NCBI GenBank assembly: GCA_050008495.1
Contig: JBEKMN010000015.1
Coordinates: 1-64,000, forward strand
Direction: 5' to 3'
Source: CAVROP01 sp050008495
GTDB taxonomy: Bacteria > Acidobacteriota > Terriglobia > UBA7540
DNA length: 64,000 nucleotides
Shown here: positions 48,758 through 57,582 of the stretch, piece by piece
How positions within the stretch are numbered: the stretch's first letter is position 1
Layout: each line of letters opens with the position of its first letter
Program-made: the position numbers and the translations under genes
Notes under the pieces: generated by a model
The model's database searches: none
Told to the model about the DNA's origin: nothing
The model's input: the letters and a program-made list of their open reading frames with translations, nothing else

Positions 48758-49636
48758 ATGCTCTACCGGATCACACACTCCACTCGATACGCTTACCCGT
48801 CGCCGGTGACACAGTGTTACAGCGAGGCGCGCCTGACTCCGCGGGCGCTGCCTTCCCAACGAGTTCTCGAGCATCGGCTGCACGTTGATCCTCTACCGGC
48901 CTTCCTGAGCAGTCATAAAGACTATTTTGGCAACGATGTCTCCACCTTTGCAGTTCTTGATAGACATGAGCGATTCGAGGCGGCCGCCTCCAGTGTTGTT
49001 GAGGTCGGACCGCAGAGAAGCGAAATTCGTTTCTCTCCGGCGTGGGAAGCGGCGCGCGAGACTCTGGCTCAGCCGCTCGAGCCGGATTCCATCGCAGCGT
49101 CCGAGTTCATCTTCGATTCTCCCTATGTTTCCGCCCACGCGGAGTTGCGGGAATATGCTTGCCCCACTTTCACGCCCGGCCGCCCGCTGTTCAGCGCGCT
49201 CCAAGAACTCACCGGGCGCATCCACGACGAATTCAGGTATCAGCCTCAGTCCACATCCATCGATACGCCGCTCCTCGAAGTGTTCAATAACCGCCGGGGC
49301 GTCTGCCAGGATTTTGCTCACCTCATGATCGGCGTCCTTCGTTCGCTCCGCCTGGCGGCGCGCTACGTGAGTGGCTACATCCGCAGCGGCCCGCAGTTTC
49401 AGGGAGCCGCAGCCTCACATGCCTGGGTGTCGGTATTCGATCCGGCTAACGGATGGCTGAGTTTCGATCCCACAAATAACGTGATGCCCTCCGACGCCCA
49501 CATCACCTTGGCGTGGGGGCGGGACTATGGTGACGTGACGCCGATGAAAGGCCTTACGCTGGGCGGGGGCGGGCAGTCCGTGGAAGTTGAAGTCCGCGTT
49601 CTGCCGCTCGAGCAGGGGCCCCGTGGTGGGCTGTGA
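48758..49636 (+). CDS. Transglutaminase-like protein
   Basis: A 292-residue protein. N-terminal beta domain (LYRITHSTRYAYPSPVTQCY) and a transglutaminase/cysteine-protease core with Cys in RRGVCQDFAHLMIGVLRSL, His in AASHAWVSVF and Asp in SFDPTNN: a complete Cys-His-Asp triad. These proteins accompany ATP-grasp/alpha-E operons and are predicted to hydrolyse or transfer amide bonds, opposing or completing the ligase. Starts 6 bases after the fused gene. Confidence 0.9.
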   Translation: MLYRITHSTRYAYPSPVTQCYSEARLTPRALPSQRVLEHRLHVDPLPAFLSSHKDYFGNDVSTFAVLDRHERFEAAASSVVEVGPQRSEIRFSPAWEAARETLAQPLEPDSIAASEFIFDSPYVSAHAELREYACPTFTPGRPLFSALQELTGRIHDEFRYQPQSTSIDTPLLEVFNNRRGVCQDFAHLMIGVLRSLRLAARYVSGYIRSGPQFQGAAASHAWVSVFDPANGWLSFDPTNNVMPSDAHITLAWGRDYGDVTPMKGLTLGGGGQSVEVEVRVLPLEQGPRGGL

Positions 49637-49651
49637 AAATGGCAAGTGGAC

Positions 49652-49800
49652 CCCTCACCCGGCCTGCCCCGGCTGATGAAAGCGCCGGCTGCAGGCCACC
49701 CTCTCCCCCAAGGGGGCGAGGGAGGAAAAAACACTGAATTGATACCCTCGCCCCCTTGGGGGAGAGGGTGGCGCGCAGCGCCGGGTGAGGGGGTTCCGCT
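49652..49800. repeat. CCCCTCACCC...GGGTGAGGGGG element
   Basis: Opens CCCCTCACCCGGCCTGCCCC, contains CCCTCTCCCCCAAGGGGGCG and CCCTCGCCCCCTTGGGGGAG, closes GCCGGGTGAGGGGG. Nearly symmetrical. Lies between the convergent transglutaminase and ADOP permease genes, so may act at the ends of both transcripts. Confidence 0.8.
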
Positions 49801-49815
49801 CTGCCCTACGCTGCC

Positions 49816-52269
49816 CTACTCATACCGCAGCGCCACCAACGGATCAGTCTTAGTCGCCCGGCGGGCAGGGATCGAACAGGCGGCCAGCGCAACCAGAACC
49901 AATAGGCCCGCGACCGCCGCAAAACTCAAGGGATCATGCGTGCTCACTCCGAAGAGCATGTTGGCCATGAGGCGTGTCAGTCCGAATGCGGCGACCAGGC
50001 CGATCGCAACACCCACCAGCGACATCTTCACTCCGTCCCCGAGCACCATCCCCCAAACCGCCATCCGGTCAGCTCCCAGGGCCATGCGGATGCCGAATTC
50101 GTGGGTTCGCTGGTTGTTGATATAGGAAACGACGCCGTACACTCCGACGCAGGCCATGACCAGAGCAAGGCCGGCGAAAACGCCCAGCAGCACCATGGAG
50201 AAGCGGCGAGCGGCGAGAGAGTTGGAAACGATTTCGTCCATCGTCCGGATGTTGTACATTACCTGCTCGCTGTTGACCTGGTGCAGAGCGTGACGAAGGG
50301 AAGCGATTTGCGCCAGCGGCGATCCTGCGGTTCGAAGCGCGATTCCGGTGTATCCGGCCAGCAGGGGAACGAAGCGACTCGGAATCTGGGCTATGGCGAG
50401 ATAACATTGCGCCTGCATGCTGGAAGTCATGTCCGAATCAAGTCCCCACTGTTTCACATGTCCTACCACTCCCACAATTTCCGCTGTTCCATCAATTAGG
50501 GCGAAGTGGATGCGTTGACCGATGGGATCCTGATTAGCAAAGTAGATCTGCTGAAAGCGCTCATCAATGACGGCCACCAGCGGGGAATGCTCGTCATCCG
50601 CGGGCGAGAGGAAGCGGCCCCGCCGGAGCGGGGTTCGCATCACCTTCAAATAACCGGGCTGGACGTTGTAGATAATGGTCTGCTTCATTTCCGCCTCAGT
50701 CGCGGGCTTGGGCCGGCCCTCGACCCAGAACGGGAATTCTTCATCGCCGGCCATGGGCGTGGCGCCGACGGTCAGCGAGGCGGCTTGAACGCCGGGGACA
50801 GCATTCAGTTGTTCCTCCAGGCGGCGCCACGTGGCCCGCGCGCTGTCCGCAGTCGAGCTCGATGCCAGGGGGAGCGCTGACCTGAAGGTCAGGACGTTAT
50901 GCCGGTCGAAGCCGGGATCGACATTCCAGAGGTTGACGAGGCTGCGAATCATCAGCCCGGCGCCGGCCAGGAGCACAAGCGCCAGAGCCATTTCCGCGGC
51001 CACCAGGACTCGCTGGGCGCCATGGCGCGCGCCGCTCAATCCTCGTCCGCCCTCTTTCAAGGTCATTTGAAGGTTGGTCCGCGAGGTCTTCAGTCCGGGC
51101 GCCAGGCCGAATAAGACGCTCGATAAGATCGAGGTGGCGAGGGTGAACAACAGCACGCGTCCGTCCAGACGGACTTGTTCAACACGCGGCAACGCCTGCG
51201 GCAGAACACTGAGCGCCAAGCGCATGCCGAAAGAGGCCAGCAGCACGCCCAGGCCCCCGCCGGCCACGCCCAGCAGGATGCATTCGGTCAGGAGCTGCCG
51301 GATAACCCGGCCCCGGTTCGCGCCTAAGGCGGCGCGTATAGCGAATTCATGAATGCGCGCGGTGGAGCGCGCCAACAAGAGATTCGCGACGTTCACGCAG
51401 GAAATCAGAAGCACGAACCCCACCGCCGCCAACAGCACCAGCAGAAACGGCTTGATCTCGCCGACCATGTTTTGCATCAGCGGGAGCATGGTGATGCCGG
51501 TGCCTTTGTCGGCGTCAGGGTACGCCTCCGCCAGGTGCCGTCCCAGCGCATCCATGTCGGCCCGCGCCTGCTCGAAGCTGACGTCCGGCTTAAGTCTGCC
51601 GACGGCGTCCATGCCCATGCCTATTTTGCGGTCGCGAAAAACGGGATTGTCCCACTGCCCAATCGGGACATAGACGTCGGCGTTGGTCTCAAAGTTGTTG
51701 CCGCTGTACCTAAAACCCTCCGGGACCACGCCCACAATCGTGTACGACTTGCCATCGAGTGTCAGGCTCTTCCCTACCGTGCTCGGCTCAGAGCCGAACT
51801 TGCGCTTCCACAGGCCGCCGCTGATCATCACCACGTGCGCCGCGCCGACTTGGTCCTCTTCAGGCAGGAAATTCCGGCCGAGGCGGGGTTGCACGCCCAA
51901 TAACGGAAAGAAACTCGCTGAGACCATATCCGCCATGACGCGCTCGGGTTCGCCCGTTCCCGTCAGGCTGAAGTCGTCTTCGCGGTACCCCGCTAGCGCC
52001 GAAAACGACCGGTTGTCGCGCACCCAGTCGAGGAAGTTGGGATAAGAAATGGACCACCACGGAGAAGCCGCGGTGCGCGAATAGAGAGCCACGAGCCGCT
52101 CGGGCTGAGGATAGGGCAGCGGGTCAAGCAGCACGCCGTTCACCACTGAGAAGAGTGCCGTGTTAGCGCCAATGCCCAGCGCCAGCGTCAACACCGCCAC
52201 GGCGGTAAACGCAGGATTCTTCACCAGCATCCTCAAACCGAATTTCAGGTCCTGGAGTAGGGTTCGCAT
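49816..52269 (-). CDS. ADOP-family FtsX/MacB-like permease
   Basis: An 817-residue inner-membrane protein. N-terminal LLQDLKFGLRMLVKNPAFTA and LALGIGANTALFSVVNGVLL, a MacB-type periplasmic domain, four membrane segments, a second periplasmic domain and a second FtsX block (HEFGIRMALGADRMAVWGMV; last residues TDPLVALRYE). Two full permease modules in one chain without an ATPase next to it is the acidobacterial duplicated orphan permease pattern. ATG at 52269 is chosen for homology and a GGAGG site; an upstream ATG would add 29 residues. Substrate unknown. Confidence 0.88.
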   Translation of the reverse strand: MRTLLQDLKFGLRMLVKNPAFTAVAVLTLALGIGANTALFSVVNGVLLDPLPYPQPERLVALYSRTAASPWWSISYPNFLDWVRDNRSFSALAGYREDDFSLTGTGEPERVMADMVSASFFPLLGVQPRLGRNFLPEEDQVGAAHVVMISGGLWKRKFGSEPSTVGKSLTLDGKSYTIVGVVPEGFRYSGNNFETNADVYVPIGQWDNPVFRDRKIGMGMDAVGRLKPDVSFEQARADMDALGRHLAEAYPDADKGTGITMLPLMQNMVGEIKPFLLVLLAAVGFVLLISCVNVANLLLARSTARIHEFAIRAALGANRGRVIRQLLTECILLGVAGGGLGVLLASFGMRLALSVLPQALPRVEQVRLDGRVLLFTLATSILSSVLFGLAPGLKTSRTNLQMTLKEGGRGLSGARHGAQRVLVAAEMALALVLLAGAGLMIRSLVNLWNVDPGFDRHNVLTFRSALPLASSSTADSARATWRRLEEQLNAVPGVQAASLTVGATPMAGDEEFPFWVEGRPKPATEAEMKQTIIYNVQPGYLKVMRTPLRRGRFLSPADDEHSPLVAVIDERFQQIYFANQDPIGQRIHFALIDGTAEIVGVVGHVKQWGLDSDMTSSMQAQCYLAIAQIPSRFVPLLAGYTGIALRTAGSPLAQIASLRHALHQVNSEQVMYNIRTMDEIVSNSLAARRFSMVLLGVFAGLALVMACVGVYGVVSYINNQRTHEFGIRMALGADRMAVWGMVLGDGVKMSLVGVAIGLVAAFGLTRLMANMLFGVSTHDPLSFAAVAGLLVLVALAACSIPARRATKTDPLVALRYE

Positions 52270-52387
52270 TGCAGAAGACCTCCAGCGCGTCGTTTCGATC
52301 TCTCTCTGATTCCAACGCTGAAACAGGCCCGATAGTTCCATCCCAAGTGTTCTCACTCACAAGAAGGTCTGAAGAAATCAACTGGCT

Positions 52388-52480
52388 GTCATCCTGAGCG
52401 TAGCGAAGGATCTCCGCAGTTTCTTACGGTCCAGCGAATTACAAACCACTGCCGAGATCCTTCGCTACGCTCAGGATGAC
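52388..52480. repeat. Inverted repeat GTCATCCTGAGCGTAGCGAAG
   Basis: The cleanest of the three copies: GTCATCCTGAGCGTAGCGAA, GGATCTC on the left and GAGATCC, TTCGCTACGCTCAGGATGAC on the right, with a loop of about 35 bases. In the 431-base gap upstream of the ADOP permease. Confidence 0.9.
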
Positions 52481-52527
52481 ACATTCCGAACACTACGGAA
52501 TCTTTGTCGAATCCCTCCTGGTTCTAA

Positions 52528-52601
52528 GTAGCGCCGGCACTCTTGCCCGCGGTTCACTTACATCCTCACCTCTCACGCACAGGCAAGAGTGCCTGTGCTA
52601 C
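52528..52601. repeat. Inverted repeat GTAGCGCCGGCACTC...GAGTGCCTGTGCTAC
   Basis: GTAGCGCCGGCACTCTTGCC pairs with GGCAAGAGTGCCTGTGCTAC across about 34 bases. Same ends as 9195-9244. Same gap as the previous element. Confidence 0.85.
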
Positions 52602-52628
52602 ATCAATCGTCGTCAACCACCGAACTGT

Positions 52629-52678
52629 GGGGCCAACCGCTCTCCGCGTCGGATAACCGGGAGGTTAAGGTTGGCCCC
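52629..52678. terminator. Hairpin near the 3' end of a minus-strand gene, possible terminator
   Basis: GGGGCCAACC at 52629-52638 pairs perfectly with GGTTGGCCCC at 52669-52678 over a 30-base loop. It lies 23 bases past the stop of the minus-strand secreted-protein gene. No T-tract follows, so it may be only another dispersed hairpin. Confidence 0.35.
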
Positions 52679-52700
52679 CATCTTGGGCAGTCCGGGGGTA

Positions 52701-53150
52701 TTAGGCCACGTCTGGCTGGACCGCGATGACCCGGGCAAGCACCGGCCCACGGTTCTGGGCGGTCATCTGCTCACGTTCTCTCTTTGGAATCGGGAAACTG
52801 ATCACGCACTGATCTTCCAGACGCAGCAGGCTGATCCTGTAGGTGTCCCCGGCGGGCACGGCGACCAGTTCGCTGTTCTTGTAAGGGGTATCGTATATGA
52901 CCCCTGCGACCATGACTCTCCCTAAGTACTGCCCGTCACGCTCAATGGAGATCAAGCTGGAATTTGTCAGGCTGTCGGCGGTGAAGGTGTACACTCCGGC
53001 CGGCAGGGTCAACCCGCCCCAACGTGCCGCGAAGGGCAGGGTGAATTTTCCGCGATAGGATTGAGCGCTCGCGACGGTTGGGATGATCGAGATGGCCAGC
53101 AGCGCGAGAGCAAAGAACCCGCAAAACCTGAGGTAACGATTGACGTTCAT
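52701..53150 (-). CDS. Small secreted protein, unknown function
   Basis: A 149-residue exported protein with a clear signal peptide (MNVNRYLRFCGFFALALLAI, cleavage after VASA). The mature part is beta-rich: FTLPFAARWGGLTLPAGVYT, then SISLIERDGQYLGR-like strands and a terminal RVIAVQPD. I know similar proteins from acidobacterial genomes but no function. ATG at 53150 has GAGGAGGCTCTACC upstream. Divergent from the sigma factor gene, sharing a 221-base intergenic region. Confidence 0.65.
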   Translation of the reverse strand: MNVNRYLRFCGFFALALLAISIIPTVASAQSYRGKFTLPFAARWGGLTLPAGVYTFTADSLTNSSLISIERDGQYLGRVMVAGVIYDTPYKNSELVAVPAGDTYRISLLRLEDQCVISFPIPKREREQMTAQNRGPVLARVIAVQPDVA

Positions 53151-53371
53151 GGTAGAGCCTCCTCTTTTCAATTTTGAGGGCCTTCGTTTCTCGCCCTCAC
53201 CCTGTAATGCGGAAAGTGCTTCTGAAAAAGGTAAGGTCCAGGAAAGAGATTGTGATGAAAATCCGGTGTGATATCATGTGGGGCGCGCCTAGCCGTAGGC
53301 GGCGATCTCTGCCGCTCTTGACGTCCCTCTCCACCTGGGGAGAGTGCAGGGGGTGGAGGTAAAAAGGTCCG

Positions 53372-53968
53372 ATGACCCCGGCGGCTCCAAATGAGGTCAC
53401 GCAACTGCTCCGGGCCTGGAGCGATGGTCAGCACGAAGCCCTCGAGAGGCTGATGCCGCTCGTCTACGAAGAATTGCACCGCCTGGCGCGACACTACATG
53501 AGCCGCGAACGCTCCGGCCATATCCTGCAGACTACCGCGCTTGTCAATGAGGCCTTCCTTCGGCTCGTCGATGCCCGTCACGTGAACTGGCAGAACCGGG
53601 CGCATTTCTTCGCCATCTCGGCCAGCTTAATGCGGCGAATCCTGGTGGACTTTGCCCGCACCTATCAAAGCCAGAAGCGGGGAGCTGGAGTCCGCCCGGT
53701 CTCCTTGGATGAAGGGTTGGACGTGACGGAGGAGCGGCTGGACTTGGCCTCTCTCGACGACGCACTCAAAACCCTGGCAATCCTCGATCCCCGCAAGAGC
53801 CGCGTGGTTGAACTGCGTTTCTTCGGCGGTTTGAGTATGGAAGAAGTGGCAGAAGTGCTGCAGGTTTCTCCCGAAACCGTAAAGCGCGATTGGAAACTGG
53901 CTAAAGCCTGGTTGCTCCGCGAGATGGGTGGGAAGCAAGATGCCGTCCGAACGCTGGAAGCAAGTTGA
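53372..53968 (+). CDS. ECF-type RNA polymerase sigma factor (TIGR02999-like)
   Basis: A 198-residue sigma-70 family factor. Region 2: MPLVYEELHRLARHYMSRER, LVNEAFLRLVDARHVNWQNR, HFFAISASLMRRILVDFART; region 4: VVELRFFGGLSMEEVAEVLQ, SPETVKRDWKLAKAWLLREM. The pattern is that of ECF factors encoded beside large protein kinases in acidobacteria and planctomycetes. GGAGGTAAAAAGGTCCG precedes the ATG. A weak TTGTGA / TATCAT pair lies at 53250-53277. Overlaps the kinase gene by 29 bases. Confidence 0.9.
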   Translation: MTPAAPNEVTQLLRAWSDGQHEALERLMPLVYEELHRLARHYMSRERSGHILQTTALVNEAFLRLVDARHVNWQNRAHFFAISASLMRRILVDFARTYQSQKRGAGVRPVSLDEGLDVTEERLDLASLDDALKTLAILDPRKSRVVELRFFGGLSMEEVAEVLQVSPETVKRDWKLAKAWLLREMGGKQDAVRTLEAS

Positions 53969-56900
53969 AGAGCTGTTCCACTCGGCCCTCGAGCAGGACG
54001 AAAGCCGGCGGCGGGAGTTCGTCGAGAAAGCCTGCGGCGGGGACTCGGAACTGTTGTGGGAAGTCGAATCCCTGCTCGACTACGAAAAGCCTTCCGAGAG
54101 CTTCATGGAAGCCCCCGCCATGGAGGTGGCGGCGCGGGCGCTGGCGCAGCAACAAAGTGCGGCGGTTCATGAGCCGGCCGTTGGACAAGATGTCTCCCAT
54201 TACAGGATTTTGGATAAGTTGGGTGAGGGCGGCATGGGCGTCGTCTACAGAGCTGAAGACGTGCGCCTCGGCCGCGAGGTGGCGCTCAAATTCCTGCCTC
54301 AGCGGCTGGCCAAAGATCAACAGGCGCTGGAGCGATTTCAGCGCGAAGCGCGCGCGGCATCGGCCTTGAATCACCCCAACATCTGTACCATCCATGATTT
54401 CGGCTCCCACCAAGGCCAGCCGTTCATCGTCATGGAACTGTTGCGGGGCCACACACTCAAGGAGTTGATCCAGGCCAGTCACGGCGCGGTCTTCCCGCCA
54501 TCACTGCCGGCGCCGTTCAGCACCGAACGGATGGCTGAACTGGCAATCCAGATCTCCGGCGCGCTGGACGCGGCCCACAACCACGGCATCATTCATCGCG
54601 ATGTCAAGCCGGCGAACATCTTCGTCACCGAAGCGGGGCAAGCCAAGCTCCTGGACTTCGGTCTGGCGAAGTCGACGCTGGCGAGAAGGACCAGCCCATC
54701 AGGCACGCCGGCTGAAGGGTCCGGCGCCCGCCGTCAAGGGAGCGGCCAAACCACGGCCGGCTCGACGCCTTCCCCGGATTCCCGCAGCTTTACCGGCCCC
54801 GGCATCATGATGGGCACAGCGTCCTACATGTCTCCTGAGCAGGCGCGCGACGAGCCGCTTGACGGCCGCACCGACCTCTTCAGCTTCGGCGCCGTACTCT
54901 ATGAAATGACCACCGGCCAGCAGGCCTTTCCGGGGAGAAGTACGGCGGACGTGTTGGCGGCGGTTCTCTCTCAAACGCCCATTGCTCCCCGCGAAATCAA
55001 TCCGCAGCTTCCGGCTGAGCTGGAGCGCATCATCAACAAGGCCTTGGAGAAAGACCGCGACATGCGTTATCAGTCGGCGGCCGAACTGCGCGCCGACCTG
55101 AAACGCTTTCGGCGCGACACGGACTCGGGGAAAGCCATGGCGGCCGCGGGTGCTCGCGGACCCAGCCAAGCGAATGACGCGCGGCGGGCGAGGATTTTCA
55201 AGGCCTGGACGCTTTCACTCGCCGCCGCAGCCGTCCTGGTTGCCGCCGCGTTGACCGTTTATTTCCGCCTGCATCGGACCGCACCAGTTCTGACGTCGCA
55301 AGACAGCATCGTACTCGCAGACTTCGCCAACACCACAGGGGAGAATATCTTTGACGAAACACTGAAGCAAGCGTTGCGCGTGCAACTCGAGCAGTCGCCT
55401 TTCCTCAATGCCCTCTCCGAAGAGAAAGTGAGCCAAACACTCGGCTTCATGGGGCGGCCCCGAGACACCCAGTTGACGGAGACCGTGGCCCGCGAGGTCT
55501 GCCTGCGGACGGGAAGCACGGCAATGCTGCTGGGCTCGATTGCCAAGTTGGGCAGCCATTATGTGATCAGCCTCGCCGCGGTGAACTGCCAAAACGGAGA
55601 TTCGCTGGGGACGGAAATGGCGGAGGCCGACAGCCGCGAACATGTTCTTTGGGCGCTCGGCGAGGCTGCTGCGAAGATGCGGGCCAGACTGGGAGAGTCA
55701 CTGGCCAGCATCCAGAAATATGACGCGTCGGTGGAGCAGGTTACCACGGCGTCGCTCGAAGCGCTTCAGGCCTATAGCCTGGGGATAAAGACGCTGTACA
55801 CCCAAGGCGATGCGGCGGCCATTCCGTTTATAAAGCGCGCCACGGAACTGGATCCTGATTTTGCTCAGGCTCACGCGTTTTTCGGCAACCTTTCCGCCAA
55901 CTTGAATCAGCCTACCCAGGGCATGGCGTCCATTAAGAAAGCCTACGAGTTGCGCGGCAAAGTCAGCGAGAGGGAGAGGTTCTACATTGAGGCTTGCTAC
56001 TACTGCCGTTTTACAGGTGAAATGGAGAAAGGCGCTCAGGTCTGCGAAGTGTGGACGCAGACCTACCCGCGTGACGTTTCGCCTCACATCTGGCTAGGGA
56101 ATGTGTACCAAATCCTGGGACGATACGAGAAGGGACTGGAGGAGTGCCGCGAAGGGATGCGCCTCCAGCCGAACAGCGTCTCCAGCTACGGCAATGTCGC
56201 GAATATCGACCTCATCCTGAACCGCTTGGGGGAAGCACAACAACTCCTGTCGCAAGCGGAAACGCGGGGGCTCACGAGTCCGGCCATGCAGGTGTTCCTC
56301 TACCGCCTGGCTTTTCTGCGTGGCGACCTGCCGGAGATGGAACGCCGCGTGGCGGCCGTTGCCGGGCAACCGGGTGAAGACCATCTGTTGGCCCAAGAGG
56401 CGGATGCGGAAGCGTATCTGGGGAGTCTTGCCAAGGCGCGCGAGCTCACCCGGAGGACGGTCGAATCAGCTCGGCGTGACGGACGCTTGGAGGCTGCGGC
56501 AACTTTCCGGGCGGCGGGAGCACTGCGCGAGGCAATGTTCGGCAACCGGGAACAGGCGCGCCGCGAAGCCACGGCGGCGCTCGCGATGACCCCCGGCCAA
56601 ACCATGCAAACGCTGGCGGCCCTGGCGCTGGCGAGAGCCGGGGACAGCGCGAAGGCGAGCAGTCTCGCAGACTACTTGCATCGAGATGTGCCCTGGGACA
56701 CTTTGCTGAATCTCTACTGGCTGCCCACGATCCGCGCCTGGATTGCACTCGGCCCTGACGTTGTGGCAAATAGCAGCCCGTCGCCTTCTACATTAAAAGG
56801 CGGGAGTTCGGCGATCGAGCTGCTCGAGCCTGTGACACCCTACGAATTGGGATTGCCCACCCTCTATTGGGTGCTGAATGTCACGATGTGTCCGGTGGAG

Positions 56901-57248
56901 GCGCGTGGCGAGGCCTATCTGGCCATGGGCCGTGGGGCCGAAGCTGCCGTGGAGTTTCAGAAGATCATCGATCACCCCGGGTTGGTCGGGACGTTCCCAA
57001 TTGGCGCTCTGGCGCGTCTGGGCCTTGGCCGGGCTTATGCCCTCCAGGCAGGCTTTGATTTCGGGGGCGAAAGGAAGCTGGGCGCCCAATCCGGCGCGGC
57101 CGCGGGCAAAGCCAACCGCACCCCCCTGCCGGCTGCCCTCGCCAAGGCTCGCTCTGCTTATCAAGAGTTTTTCACCTTGTGGCGCAGTGCCGACCCGGAT
57201 ATACCCATCCTCAAACAGGCGAGGGCGGAATATGCCCGGTTGCACTAA
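53940..57248 (+). CDS. Serine/threonine protein kinase with membrane segment and TPRs
   Basis: A 1102-residue protein. An N-terminal MPSERWKQVEELFHSALEQD helix, then a Hanks-type kinase (about residues 85-385) with GEGGMGVVY, VALKFLP, HRDVKPANIF, DFGLAK and MGTASYMSPEQ. The activation-loop neighbourhood carries a 40-residue low-complexity insert. A membrane helix follows (AAAAVLVAAALTVYF, about 422-442), then an extracytoplasmic TPR region (about 580-1080). ATG 53940 is chosen since family members start MPSERW; an upstream GTG is possible. Overlaps the sigma gene by 29 bases, so the pair is translationally coupled. Confidence 0.92.
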   Translation: MPSERWKQVEELFHSALEQDESRRREFVEKACGGDSELLWEVESLLDYEKPSESFMEAPAMEVAARALAQQQSAAVHEPAVGQDVSHYRILDKLGEGGMGVVYRAEDVRLGREVALKFLPQRLAKDQQALERFQREARAASALNHPNICTIHDFGSHQGQPFIVMELLRGHTLKELIQASHGAVFPPSLPAPFSTERMAELAIQISGALDAAHNHGIIHRDVKPANIFVTEAGQAKLLDFGLAKSTLARRTSPSGTPAEGSGARRQGSGQTTAGSTPSPDSRSFTGPGIMMGTASYMSPEQARDEPLDGRTDLFSFGAVLYEMTTGQQAFPGRSTADVLAAVLSQTPIAPREINPQLPAELERIINKALEKDRDMRYQSAAELRADLKRFRRDTDSGKAMAAAGARGPSQANDARRARIFKAWTLSLAAAAVLVAAALTVYFRLHRTAPVLTSQDSIVLADFANTTGENIFDETLKQALRVQLEQSPFLNALSEEKVSQTLGFMGRPRDTQLTETVAREVCLRTGSTAMLLGSIAKLGSHYVISLAAVNCQNGDSLGTEMAEADSREHVLWALGEAAAKMRARLGESLASIQKYDASVEQVTTASLEALQAYSLGIKTLYTQGDAAAIPFIKRATELDPDFAQAHAFFGNLSANLNQPTQGMASIKKAYELRGKVSERERFYIEACYYCRFTGEMEKGAQVCEVWTQTYPRDVSPHIWLGNVYQILGRYEKGLEECREGMRLQPNSVSSYGNVANIDLILNRLGEAQQLLSQAETRGLTSPAMQVFLYRLAFLRGDLPEMERRVAAVAGQPGEDHLLAQEADAEAYLGSLAKARELTRRTVESARRDGRLEAAATFRAAGALREAMFGNREQARREATAALAMTPGQTMQTLAALALARAGDSAKASSLADYLHRDVPWDTLLNLYWLPTIRAWIALGPDVVANSSPSPSTLKGGSSAIELLEPVTPYELGLPTLYWVLNVTMCPVEARGEAYLAMGRGAEAAVEFQKIIDHPGLVGTFPIGALARLGLGRAYALQAGFDFGGERKLGAQSGAAAGKANRTPLPAALAKARSAYQEFFTLWRSADPDIPILKQARAEYARLH

Positions 57249-57297
57249 GGGTAGTCAACATCCCCCCTCCCTCTGTTAGTTGTGGTAAGCTGTGGTC

Positions 57298-57582
57298 ATG
57301 CAGATCACGCTCGACATTCCCGACGATCTTGTTGGCGCGCTCTCGACGCACGGGCGTGATCCCGCCCGCGCCGCTCTTGAAGCCATCGCCCTCGAAGCAT
57401 ATCGGCAGCGGCGACTCTCCGGCTATCAGCTTCGGGTACTGCTCGACATTGCTTCCCGGTACGAGCTCGACGGCTTTTTGAAGGAACGTCAGGTTTACGA
57501 TTACACCCTAGAAGATTTTGAGAAGGATCTTGCCGCCAATCGTGAACTCCGGGCGAAACAAAAGGCCGACGCACCGGCATGA
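57298..57582 (+). CDS. UPF0175-family small protein (putative antitoxin)
   Basis: A 94-residue protein. ITLDIPDDLVGALS at the N-terminus, ALEAIALEAYRQRRLSGYQL helix and a DYTLEDFEKDLAAN tail are UPF0175 features. The family is thought to be a ribbon-helix or HTH-like antitoxin. Its end overlaps the start of the DUF3368 gene by 4 bases, the standard antitoxin-first arrangement. Starts at ATG 57298; no clear ribosome site. Confidence 0.8.
   Translation: MQITLDIPDDLVGALSTHGRDPARAALEAIALEAYRQRRLSGYQLRVLLDIASRYELDGFLKERQVYDYTLEDFEKDLAANRELRAKQKADAPA

Noticed and set aside
49816..52269. ADOP permease as a complete ABC transporter
   Set aside because: No ATPase gene is adjacent in the window; the orphan type is the better reading.
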